A DNA stretch of 64,000 nucleotides from Ligilactobacillus sp. WC1T17 (GTDB taxonomy: Bacteria; Bacillota; Bacilli; Lactobacillales; Lactobacillaceae): assembly GCA_900110005.1 (NCBI GenBank), contig FOCC01000001.1, positions 50,427 through 114,426 on the forward strand. Direction: 5' to 3'. The stretch's first letter is position 1; each line of letters begins with the position of its first letter. A program made the translations under genes and the position numbers. Shown here in pieces: positions 36,689-43,217 of the stretch. The notes below the pieces were generated by a model that did not search any database, was not told where the DNA came from, and was given only the letters and a program-made list of their open reading frames with translations.

Positions 36689-37861
36689 TTATCCCCCTAA
36701 ATTTAATAATTGTCCATAATCGTCTACTTGTAAATACGGAGCATTATCCGATTTTAAATAGAACATATTATATCTACCTATACATAAACTACTTGAATAT
36801 TCATTCAATAATTCTTGTAATTTGGTTTCATATTTTACATCGTGATTTGATTGTATCCATCTATTTAAGGTCGTAATATATTGCTTCTTTTGACGCACTA
36901 AATAATTCATTTCTTGAAGATAAAAATCAAATTTACTTAACGTAATTGGCTCTACAATGTCAAAAACTAAATCATATTTTTCTTTGTCTGCTCTTAAAAA
37001 ATTTTTAAAATTGCAACTAACTACCTTAACTTTCACATCGTATGCTTCAAAAAATGCTTTTATTTGCTCAATAATAATATTATTTGGATAATAGCAAGCA
37101 TACAATATTGTTATCTCTTGAAAATTAATTTTTTTGACTATTATTTTTTGTTGCTTGCATGACTTAACATTAACTAACGGATATAATTTTATATATTTAT
37201 TAATCCATTGAGATAACAACGGCTTTATCTGTGGATATTGCATCATAATTTCACTACTAATATTTAACCGCATTTCCATGTTAGACTTAATTTTAGTAGC
37301 CTTTTTATCTATAATCATTTTCTGGGATAACGATGTACAACCGGTGTAAATTAAACAGCGGCTTTGGTTTAACGCCGCTAACTGTTTAGTTACATCTCTT
37401 TCTTTCAAGAAATAAATCTTATTTCCATTTATTTTATTAACTAATGTTAGTTGGTCAGCGTTATATTGTACCAATACGTATTGCCCAAATCCTTTACCAA
37501 ATAGAGGTTGTTTTTTTTGAAATTTTAATGGTGCAAAATGTATCGAAGATAATACATATTTATATTCATAATCATCATACATTTTTGCCTCCAATACGTT
37601 ATCTTGATAACATAATTGAACCCTTGATAAAGGGGCATTTCCACGCAAAAACGCTTTAACACCTACTATAAAAGATAAATAAGAGGCATAGAGGCTATTA
37701 TGCTCTATAATATAAATTAGAGTTGCATAAACATCTTTTGCTTCAATTCCGTACTTATTATTTTTAAATTTTAACTTTAGTTGACCATTTAGCGATAAAT
37801 CATCAACAACATCTGATACAAATTGGTTTTGTTTCATATTAAAAATTGTTTTATGTATCAT
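36689..37861 (-). CDS. signal-less oligopeptide-binding-like protein (SBP family 5 fold suspected)
   Basis: 390 residues, no signal peptide. The order of segments resembles family 5 solute-binding proteins such as OppA and the C-terminal part of SgrR: LKLKFKNNKYGIEAKDVYATL (like 'kLrdG.kltAeDVv.tl'), then SRVQLCYQDNVLEAKM, HFAPLKF, GFGQYVLVQYNADQLTLVNK (like 'GTGPYkl...l.l.rN'), and a C-terminal lobe ITILYACYYPNNIIIEQIKA with DLVFDIVEPITLSKFDFYLQE. The first 30 or so residues of that fold are found in the preceding small frame, so the gene may be frameshifted. Its role is unknown. In a microcin C-like cluster it could bind the compound as immunity or regulate. The match is by eye. Confidence 0.55.
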   Translation of the reverse strand: MIHKTIFNMKQNQFVSDVVDDLSLNGQLKLKFKNNKYGIEAKDVYATLIYIIEHNSLYASYLSFIVGVKAFLRGNAPLSRVQLCYQDNVLEAKMYDDYEYKYVLSSIHFAPLKFQKKQPLFGKGFGQYVLVQYNADQLTLVNKINGNKIYFLKERDVTKQLAALNQSRCLIYTGCTSLSQKMIIDKKATKIKSNMEMRLNISSEIMMQYPQIKPLLSQWINKYIKLYPLVNVKSCKQQKIIVKKINFQEITILYACYYPNNIIIEQIKAFFEAYDVKVKVVSCNFKNFLRADKEKYDLVFDIVEPITLSKFDFYLQEMNYLVRQKKQYITTLNRWIQSNHDVKYETKLQELLNEYSSSLCIGRYNMFYLKSDNAPYLQVDDYGQLLNLGG

Positions 37862-37952
37862 AACTATATATAAAAATTAAGTTGTGATCATATCCGTCTA
37901 TTGGCATAAAGAAATCCGGCATATCATCTAAATAAAAAATTGTATTTTTCAT
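37851..37952 (-). CDS. 33-residue frame overlapping the binding-protein-like gene
   Basis: It starts one base after the stop of the mccB-like gene (TAAAATG). It begins MKNTIFYLDDMPDFFMPIDG, ends IFIYSYDT, and stops 11 bases inside the next gene. The content fits the N-terminus of a family 5 binding protein, where a Dp...d....iyDtL pattern precedes the part found in the next frame. So it is either a coupled small gene or the head of that gene cut by an indel near 37,855-37,870. Confidence 0.5.
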   Translation of the reverse strand: MKNTIFYLDDMPDFFMPIDGYDHNLIFIYSYDT

Positions 37953-37953
37953 T

Positions 37954-38859
37954 TTAATTACCAAATTTATCGAACGTAATGATATTTTCTTTATATATTT
38001 CTTTATTTAACACAAAATACTGTTTAAATAAGTAATCCATAATTTTTTGACTTAACATAGCACCAGTAATCATATTATTAGAAGAAATAGATCCCGTTAA
38101 TGTCCGCTCTTTTGAAACATCAATAACTTTATATGGATTTTTACCATCATATATTGGACTAATTGTTCCAGTTTCAATACCAACGCCGGCATAAACAAAA
38201 GTATATTTCTTTTGCATACAAAAATTGCCAATAACATTAACTAAATCAAAAGGTGTATCTGCACAGTTAACGACTAAAACTTTCTTTTCTGACTCATCAT
38301 AAGCTATCGAAGCTAAATCAGTACTATTTTTGATATATTTTTTGCAAGAATGAATTTTAATATCATTAAAGCTATACTGTTGCAATCGGTCCTTTAAAAT
38401 TTTAACCTTACTTTGTCCAACATCATAACATGTATAAAATAGTTGTCGATTAAGGTTACTTTTTTCAACTATATCACCATCAACTATAGTAAAATTTTCA
38501 AATCCCATTCTTATCAAATTATCTAATACGACAGTTCCTATACCACCACAACCAATAATAATAAAGCATTGATTCTTTAAAATGTTTTTAATAGGCCTAG
38601 CGCTCTTAACCGTAGATAACAATCGATCTCTAAAATAAAACCACGATCTCGAATTCACCGTCATATCATCACTAAGATTATCAATAAGATTGTTTTTCAA
38701 TAAAAAAGCCTTCATTTCGTCAGAAAACAAATTGTGCTGCAACATCCAATGATATTTTTGATTAGTATCTTTTATGCTGTACATTTTAGTTCCATTGATA
38801 ATAGTGAGACATTCGCTATCATCATCGTAATGATACGTTGTATTTTCTTTTAATTTCAT
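37954..38859 (-). CDS. mccB: ThiF/E1-like adenylating enzyme, MccB-type
   Basis: 301 residues from ATG 38859 behind GGGGGAA. The N-terminal 85 residues form a small domain, as in MccB, where a peptide-recognition element binds the precursor. The adenylation domain follows: IIIGCGGIGTVVLDNL (GxGxxG nucleotide loop), FTIVDGDIVEKSNLNRQLFY (the DxD...NLNRQ motif of ThiF, MoeB and MccB), VNCADTPFDLVN, then TGSISSNNMITGAML. No CxxC zinc pairs are present, unlike ThiF and MoeB. No ubiquitin-like partner gene is nearby. MccB uses ATP to modify the C-terminal Asn of a short peptide and attaches AMP through a phosphoramide bond. The neighbouring 19-residue peptide ends in Asn. Confidence 0.8.
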   Translation of the reverse strand: MKLKENTTYHYDDDSECLTIINGTKMYSIKDTNQKYHWMLQHNLFSDEMKAFLLKNNLIDNLSDDMTVNSRSWFYFRDRLLSTVKSARPIKNILKNQCFIIIGCGGIGTVVLDNLIRMGFENFTIVDGDIVEKSNLNRQLFYTCYDVGQSKVKILKDRLQQYSFNDIKIHSCKKYIKNSTDLASIAYDESEKKVLVVNCADTPFDLVNVIGNFCMQKKYTFVYAGVGIETGTISPIYDGKNPYKVIDVSKERTLTGSISSNNMITGAMLSQKIMDYLFKQYFVLNKEIYKENIITFDKFGN

Positions 38860-38870
38860 ATTTCCCCCAT

Positions 38871-38905
38871 AACAAAAGACAGGCGTTCAATTAGAGCACC
38901 TGTCC
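38871..38905 (-). terminator. attenuator-like hairpin between peptide gene and adenylating enzyme
   Basis: On the minus strand GACAGG and CCTGTC pair over a loop of about 15 bases and are followed by TTTTGTT. It sits between a tiny peptide gene and its modifying enzyme. In the E. coli microcin C operon a terminator at the same position keeps peptide transcripts in excess. Confidence 0.65.
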
Positions 38906-38910
38906 CGCAA

Positions 38911-38970
38911 TTAATTCATTCTAAGACAACGATGGTGAATTTCGCGTACATCTTTTTCATCAACATCCAT
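38911..38970 (-). CDS. mccA: 19-residue precursor peptide ending in Asn (MccA-like)
   Basis: The frame encodes MDVDEKDVREIHHRCLRMN, then TAA. ATG 38970 lies eight bases after a perfect AAAGGAGG, the best ribosome binding site in the island, so this tiny gene is very likely translated. The first eleven residues are acidic and the last eight basic (HHRCLRMN). The C-terminal Asn is the residue that MccB enzymes adenylate in all microcin C-type peptides known to me. The last seven residues recall the known seven-residue precursors in length, and a processed N-terminal leader is conceivable. It could instead be a signal peptide for the Rgg regulator, but such peptides are usually hydrophobic. Confidence 0.75.
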   Translation of the reverse strand: MDVDEKDVREIHHRCLRMN

Positions 38971-38984
38971 GATTAAAACCTCCT

Positions 38985-39019
38985 TTGACTAAAAATGTCA
39001 ATTGCGTTAAAATTTTAAC
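38985..39019. promoter_or_regulatory. operator-like palindromes in the divergent mcc / rgg region
   Basis: TTGAC-N7-GTCAA at 38985-39001 and the perfect palindrome GTTAAAATTTTAAC at 39006-39019 lie just upstream of the peptide ribosome binding site. They are candidates for binding of the divergent Rgg regulator. No clean sigma-A promoter could be placed. Confidence 0.45.
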
Positions 39020-39181
39020 AAGTATATTTTAATACTAGTGTTAATTTAAATTCATTTATGTTAACAATATTCACTAAAATATTCTAATGGGCCTACTATA
39101 TATGCCTATTACCTTTTTTAGTCTGGAAAATTTAATGTATTTTCAACATTAATGTTTTTAAGTTATAAGGGGAGATTTATT

Positions 39182-40018
39182 ATGTCATTCGGTAAAACAG
39201 CTAAATTACTAAGAAGATCACAACATATATCACAAAATACATTATGTACAAATAGTATTTCACGTACATCTATTTCTAAAATTGAGAATGAAAAACAACA
39301 TCCCTCTGTTGATATGGCCTTTTTTATTATGGATAAACTAGACATATCTCCAGATGAATTCAAATATATAGATAATAATTGGTCGCTATCTCCTAAAAGT
39401 AGAATTGCAACTACCTTTATAACTGCAACAGAAACTCACAATATGAAACTGTTTGAAAATATATATCAAAACTCAGCTAAATTTCTAAATACACAATATG
39501 ATCAAAATATTAACTTTATTTTCGCTATAATCAACATGAAACTAAATATTTTTAAATATTCAAAAACAGAAAAAAGCATTAAAGCGTTAACTATTTGGAA
39601 ATATATCTCTAAAAAAGATTTTTGGACTAAATTAGATTTATATCTTATAAACGGAATCGTAGACTATCTGAATGATGATCAGCAAAAAATTATCCTTGAT
39701 TCCTCCATTTACATTTTAAATAAAAAATATGCCCACCTAAAAAAATTAGCATTACTTTTGCATATGAAGCAAGCTAAATTACTTTTAAGGCAATCTCAGT
39801 CAAAGGCAGCTCAAAAGGAACTTCAACTATGTTTAAAGCTTTGCCGCATGTTATCATGCTATGATTACTTATTAGTAAATCGAATTAGATTGTCAATCTT
39901 AAATAAACAATATACTAAGGCCTTTGCCGATGTTAACACTCTTGACTTGATTGATAATTCCAAATTAGCTAAACATATGAATCTAGAGATACTATCGCAC
40001 TTACAACATCATGCTTAA
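39182..40018 (+). CDS. Rgg/GadR/MutR-family transcription regulator
   Basis: 278 residues from ATG 39182, chosen for the GGGGAG site before it. The N-terminal XRE-type helix-turn-helix (GKTAKLLRRSQHISQNTLCT, SISRTSISKIENEKQHPSVD) is followed by a long helical repeat domain, as in Rgg proteins that bind short peptides. Such regulators commonly control bacteriocin and peptide gene clusters, often by quorum sensing. It is divergent from the peptide gene, with palindromes between. No typical short hydrophobic pheromone gene was found beside it. Composition is strongly AT-rich like the mccB-like gene. The stop codon touches the right direct repeat. Confidence 0.85.
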   Translation: MSFGKTAKLLRRSQHISQNTLCTNSISRTSISKIENEKQHPSVDMAFFIMDKLDISPDEFKYIDNNWSLSPKSRIATTFITATETHNMKLFENIYQNSAKFLNTQYDQNINFIFAIINMKLNIFKYSKTEKSIKALTIWKYISKKDFWTKLDLYLINGIVDYLNDDQQKIILDSSIYILNKKYAHLKKLALLLHMKQAKLLLRQSQSKAAQKELQLCLKLCRMLSCYDYLLVNRIRLSILNKQYTKAFADVNTLDLIDNSKLAKHMNLEILSHLQHHA

Positions 40019-40057
40019 AAAAAGCAGGACTCAGTTGAGCCCTGCTTTTTTTAAACT
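40019..40057. repeat. 39-bp direct repeat, right copy (terminator)
   Basis: Perfect match to 35510-35548, distance 4,509 bases. It carries the same hairpin with T7 and includes the last codon and stop of queH. Bases on both sides differ from the left copy, so the duplication is exactly this long. Confidence 0.95.
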
Positions 40058-40839
40058 GTTTCACCATTAATTGAAAAGCGGATTTCCGGAAATTCTTTTT
40101 GCCCGTCTTTTCCTTCCATGAAAGCTAAAGCTTCGCGTCTGATTTTGGACAAGTCCACCCCTTGCGCTTTGGCCGCAAACATACAACCGCAATAACATTG
40201 CCGATAGACATCATATTCTTTGCACATCTGAACTGATCTTAAATAGCCATTATTTTTCTTAAAATCGCTGGGCAGGTAGTGTACATCATAAAAGTGTTGG
40301 ACTTCAATGCCCACAGTATTAATCAGTTGAGAATTTTTGTGGGGGCTGATGGTCAGCGTACTGCCGAAATAATCAAAACCAAGTTCAACAGCTTTTTTTG
40401 CCACTGTATCCAACCGGTAATCAAAGCATGCTTCACATCTTTTACCGCCTTCAGGTTCTTTTTCCAACCCGCGGACAGCTTCAAAATATTCTTGCGGCCG
40501 GTAAGGAGCTGTGATAAATTGTACCTGGTTGTGCGTTTTTTCATTGAAATCATGGATAAATTTTTGCTGTACATATTCCCGTCGTTGATATTCAGCACGC
40601 GGATGAATATTGGAATTAGCATAATAAATCGTCACGTCGGCAAACTCTGTCATCCGCTCTAACGTAGTTGTACTGCAAGGAGCGCAGCAGGCATGCAGCA
40701 AAATTTTGGGACGGATACCCTCCGCCTGCCATTTTTGAACCATTTTCATCATAACTTTGTCGTAGTTGATTTTTTGGTTCAAATTCATTTTAGCTAAAAT
40801 TTCATCTACATCAATCACTGCTGCATCCGCCCTTCTCAT
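40051..40839 (-). CDS. queH: epoxyqueuosine reductase QueH
   Basis: 262 residues of the QueH (formerly DUF208) family. Cysteine motifs are complete: LLHACCAPCSTTTLERM near residues 44-60, GGKRCEACFDYRLDTVAKKA and RQCYCGCMFA further on. These hold the iron-sulfur cluster and a second metal. It reduces epoxyqueuosine in tRNA to queuosine, the last step of this wobble modification, replacing QueG. It is a single gene on the minus strand, and its stop codon lies in the direct repeat that flanks the mcc-like island. Confidence 0.93.
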   Translation of the reverse strand: MRRADAAVIDVDEILAKMNLNQKINYDKVMMKMVQKWQAEGIRPKILLHACCAPCSTTTLERMTEFADVTIYYANSNIHPRAEYQRREYVQQKFIHDFNEKTHNQVQFITAPYRPQEYFEAVRGLEKEPEGGKRCEACFDYRLDTVAKKAVELGFDYFGSTLTISPHKNSQLINTVGIEVQHFYDVHYLPSDFKKNNGYLRSVQMCKEYDVYRQCYCGCMFAAKAQGVDLSKIRREALAFMEGKDGQKEFPEIRFSINGETV

Positions 40840-40949
40840 TTTTTATCTTATTATAGCTTATCCGGCTTTTTTTGCCAATGTTTCATGTGAAACACAACTT
40901 GTCAGGGACTGCTTTTCCTTTTATAATTTAGAAAAAAGGAGGATTTTTG

Positions 40950-41171
40950 ATGCGCAAATATACCTTAATTTTAGGCGGCATTTTTTTGCTTTCCTTGGCT
41001 TTATCCCTATTTTTAGCAATCTTAACTTGGCAAGCCTTCATAACGCCTTACGCCAAAAGTCTTCAATTAATTCTGCTGTTAGGCCTCTTTTTTGCCGTCA
41101 GCACCATGATTACCATTTTGACCATCGTTGCCATTGCCTTATTTAAAAGAATCAAACAAAAGAAAAAATAG
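40950..41171 (+). CDS. small two-helix membrane protein, unknown
   Basis: 73 residues from ATG 40950, nine bases after AAGGAGG. Two hydrophobic helices (LILGGIFLLSLALSLFLAIL and LQLILLLGLFFAVSTMITIL) and a basic tail FKRIKQKKK that should face the cytoplasm. No family assigned. It is divergent from queH and is followed by a strong terminator, so it looks like a real single gene. Confidence 0.7.
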   Translation: MRKYTLILGGIFLLSLALSLFLAILTWQAFITPYAKSLQLILLLGLFFAVSTMITILTIVAIALFKRIKQKKK

Positions 41172-41196
41172 GATGCCTTTTAAGCATCCTATTTTC
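41164..41196. terminator. bidirectional terminator
   Basis: AAAATAGGATGC and GCATCCTATTTT pair over a seven-base loop. It serves the small membrane protein gene and the converging cupin remnant. Confidence 0.88.
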
Positions 41197-41605
41197 TATA
41201 ATTGGTTGTAAGCCTGATCAGTGACAGGTTCTAACCATTTGCTGGTTCCTTTAGTAATTGCAACATGCGAGAATCAGCTGTCTTTTTTAGCACCATGCCA
41301 ATGCTTAACACCTTCATGGATAGCTACGACATCCCCAGCCTTCAAACTTTGGGCCGGCTTGCCTTCTTCTTGATACCAGCCTTCACCGGCAGTTACCAGC
41401 AATAATTGGTAGCCTTGATGGTGAATATGCCAGTTATTGCGGCATCCCGGTTCAAAATTAACATTAGCCACATTACGTCAATGTTGTCATCGGCCGGAAT
41501 AAGACCGTTGAGATAGCTTTTATTAATGAAATATTTGGCAAAAGCAGTATTTTCTTCGCCAAAACCAAATAAGCCATTTTTTACTTCATTTTCGTATTTA
41601 CTCAT
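41196..41605 (-). pseudogene. cupin-domain protein, two lesions
   Basis: From ATG 41605 the frame gives SKYENEVKNGLFGFGEENTA and PADDNID. Then a frameshift near 41,475 is needed to continue as NVNFEPGCRNNWHIHHQGYQ with the cupin metal motif (HIHH...). A TGA after HWHGAKKDS (about 41,279) stands where W is expected, and FSHVAITKGTSKWLEPV continues to 41,196. Intact relatives are small cupins near carboxymuconolactone-decarboxylase-like proteins and are often controlled by the divergent LysR regulator, as here. Two different lesion types indicate real decay. Confidence 0.8.
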
Positions 41606-41723
41606 AAAAATGACTCCATCTTGCTTTTATCTATATTTTACGAAGCCTCGTTCATAATGTAAAACACCTATTTTTTGTAACTTATTATGTTTAAAATGTA
41701 TAATAAGTTGAGAGGTGATTTTT

Positions 41724-42617
41724 ATGGAAACCCGTTTAATGCGCTATTTTTTAGCCATCGTCCAAGCTGGAAATATTACCAAGGCTGCTAATAAATTACA
41801 TATCACTCAGCCAACTTTATCCCGTCAAATGAAAGATTTAGAAGAAGAATTTAACACCAAACTCTTTGAACGGGGCAAAAGGCAGGTCACTTTGACCAGT
41901 TCCGGTGTGCTTTTTGAACAATACGCCCGTGAAACCCTCAAAATTATCGATGATGCCAAAGCCACCCTCAAGGAAAATCATAATGATTTAGCCGGAACAC
42001 TAGCTGTCGGCTGTGTCGAAACATCCCTTTCGCCTTTGGTTTCCCGCTGGCTGCTAGAATTTCGCCAATTGCACCCTGATCTTAAATTTTCTATGTATGA
42101 CGCTTATGGCGATGACATTAAAGAGCATTTGGATAAAAATCTCATCGACCTGGGTTTTTTGTTAAAACCGGTTGAAGCTGCCAAATATCATTATTATACG
42201 TTAGATACCAAAGACCGCTGGGGGGTTTTGGTCGATAAAAACGGCAAACTTAAAGATTGTTCGGCCATTACCCAAGCTGATCAATTGCAAACTTTAGATC
42301 TCATCATTCCTACACGCAGCATTGTCCAAGATGACTTAATGGAACAGCTTAATTTAAATCCAGCCAGCTTAAATATTATCGGCACTCACAATTTAAGCTC
42401 TAACCTGACTAATTTAATTCCAAATTCTAACTTAGGCGTAATCGCTGTCGAAGGGTCCTATAAATTACATTTGCAGACAGGCATTAAATTCATCCCATTA
42501 GAACCGGCCCTATATTCCAAGCATGTGATGGTCTGGCGCAAAAATGTTGCTTTAACTCCTGCTGCCAAACGTTTTATTGAATTTGTCCAAGCTAAGACCA
42601 TGCTTTATCCTAAATAA
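41724..42617 (+). CDS. LysR-family transcription regulator
   Basis: 297 residues from ATG 41724 behind GAGAGGTG. The N-terminal winged helix-turn-helix (RYFLAIVQAGNITKAANKLH, ITQPTLSRQMKDLEEEF) is followed by a periplasmic-binding-like effector domain (GTLAVGCVETSLSPLVSRWL). It is intact and divergent from the cupin pseudogene, its most likely former target. The remnants behind it (42,647-42,970) may have belonged to the same oxidoreductase locus. A terminator follows at once. Confidence 0.9.
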   Translation: METRLMRYFLAIVQAGNITKAANKLHITQPTLSRQMKDLEEEFNTKLFERGKRQVTLTSSGVLFEQYARETLKIIDDAKATLKENHNDLAGTLAVGCVETSLSPLVSRWLLEFRQLHPDLKFSMYDAYGDDIKEHLDKNLIDLGFLLKPVEAAKYHYYTLDTKDRWGVLVDKNGKLKDCSAITQADQLQTLDLIIPTRSIVQDDLMEQLNLNPASLNIIGTHNLSSNLTNLIPNSNLGVIAVEGSYKLHLQTGIKFIPLEPALYSKHVMVWRKNVALTPAAKRFIEFVQAKTMLYPK

Positions 42618-42645
42618 AAGCGTCCTCAATTGAGGACGCTTTTAT
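42614..42645. terminator. terminator after the LysR gene
   Basis: AAAAGCGTCCTCAA and TTGAGGACGCTTTT pair perfectly, followed by ATTTT. Confidence 0.9.
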
Positions 42646-42646
42646 T

Positions 42647-42724
42647 TTAGGCCCAATCACCATTGCGGAATACAGGCACGACCGTTCCATCTGCTTTAAT
42701 CCCATAAAAATCTTTAATCGTCAT
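42647..42724 (-). CDS. 25-residue frame, probable gene fragment
   Basis: The frame starts MTIKDFYGIKADGTVVPVFR and ends NGDWA. It has no strong ribosome binding site (AAAAGGTAATTAG upstream) and looks like the edge of a longer soluble protein. It could be a remnant of the locus once controlled by the LysR regulator. Confidence 0.3.
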   Translation of the reverse strand: MTIKDFYGIKADGTVVPVFRNGDWA

Positions 42725-42787
42725 CTAATTACCTTTTCTGTGTAAGATACTAAAACTATACCATATTCAGCTTACAAAAAAACAGCG

Positions 42788-42970
42788 CTAACCACTGATT
42801 AGCGCTGCTTTATAATCCCCATTATAGGCAACTTCTCCCTGATAGCTAACAAATTCAACAAATTCATCTGGCTGGCGCTTCAGTTCACCAGCCAGTGAAC
42901 TTTGTGATTTAACGGGAGTCGAAAAAAGAGATCTGACAAAATAAACAGCTAGACTGCTAACGGCAATCAT
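42788..42970 (-). pseudogene. 60-residue fragment of unknown gene
   Basis: The open frame extends a little upstream of its ATG (IFDATRQNIM) to a TAG. It carries one hydrophobic stretch (IAVSSLAVYFV) and a soluble tail (FVEFVSYQGEVAYNGDYKAA). No ribosome binding site is visible. Together with the 25-residue frame beside it, it suggests a deleted gene region between 42,647 and 43,010. Confidence 0.35.
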
Positions 42971-43154
42971 GATATTTTGACGTGTTGCATCAAAGATACC
43001 CTACCCTCGATACGTCAAGTTAATATCTTGCTTTGAGTCTAGCCGTTTTCGATAAGGAATACAATCAGCTCTGACCTCTTTTCTCATTTTTGTGGAAATA
43101 ACATTGATAGTGTCGCAACTATCTTTTCAAAGCTATCATTCCCTACATCATTAT

Positions 43155-43168
43155 TGTAAACGCTTTCT
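43155..43168. promoter_or_regulatory. cre-like site downstream of the pilus operon
   Basis: TGTAAACGCTTTCT fits the CcpA operator pattern apart from the last base. It lies upstream of the gene fragment at 42,788-42,970, perhaps left from a lost sugar gene. Confidence 0.45.
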
Positions 43169-43182
43169 TTGTTAAAAGCAAG

Positions 43183-43210
43183 CCTTTTTACAACTTTTTT
43201 TGTAAAAAGG
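43183..43210 (-). terminator. terminator of the pilus operon
   Basis: CCTTTTTACAA and TTGTAAAAAGG are perfect complements eight bases after the sortase stop. The T-rich arm acts as the release tract. Confidence 0.75.
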
Positions 43211-43217
43211 TTCAGCC

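Noticed and set aside
39087..39152. 21-residue frame as a possible Rgg pheromone or second precursor
   Set aside because: No ribosome binding site upstream and it overlaps the region just before the rgg start; ends in His, not Asn.
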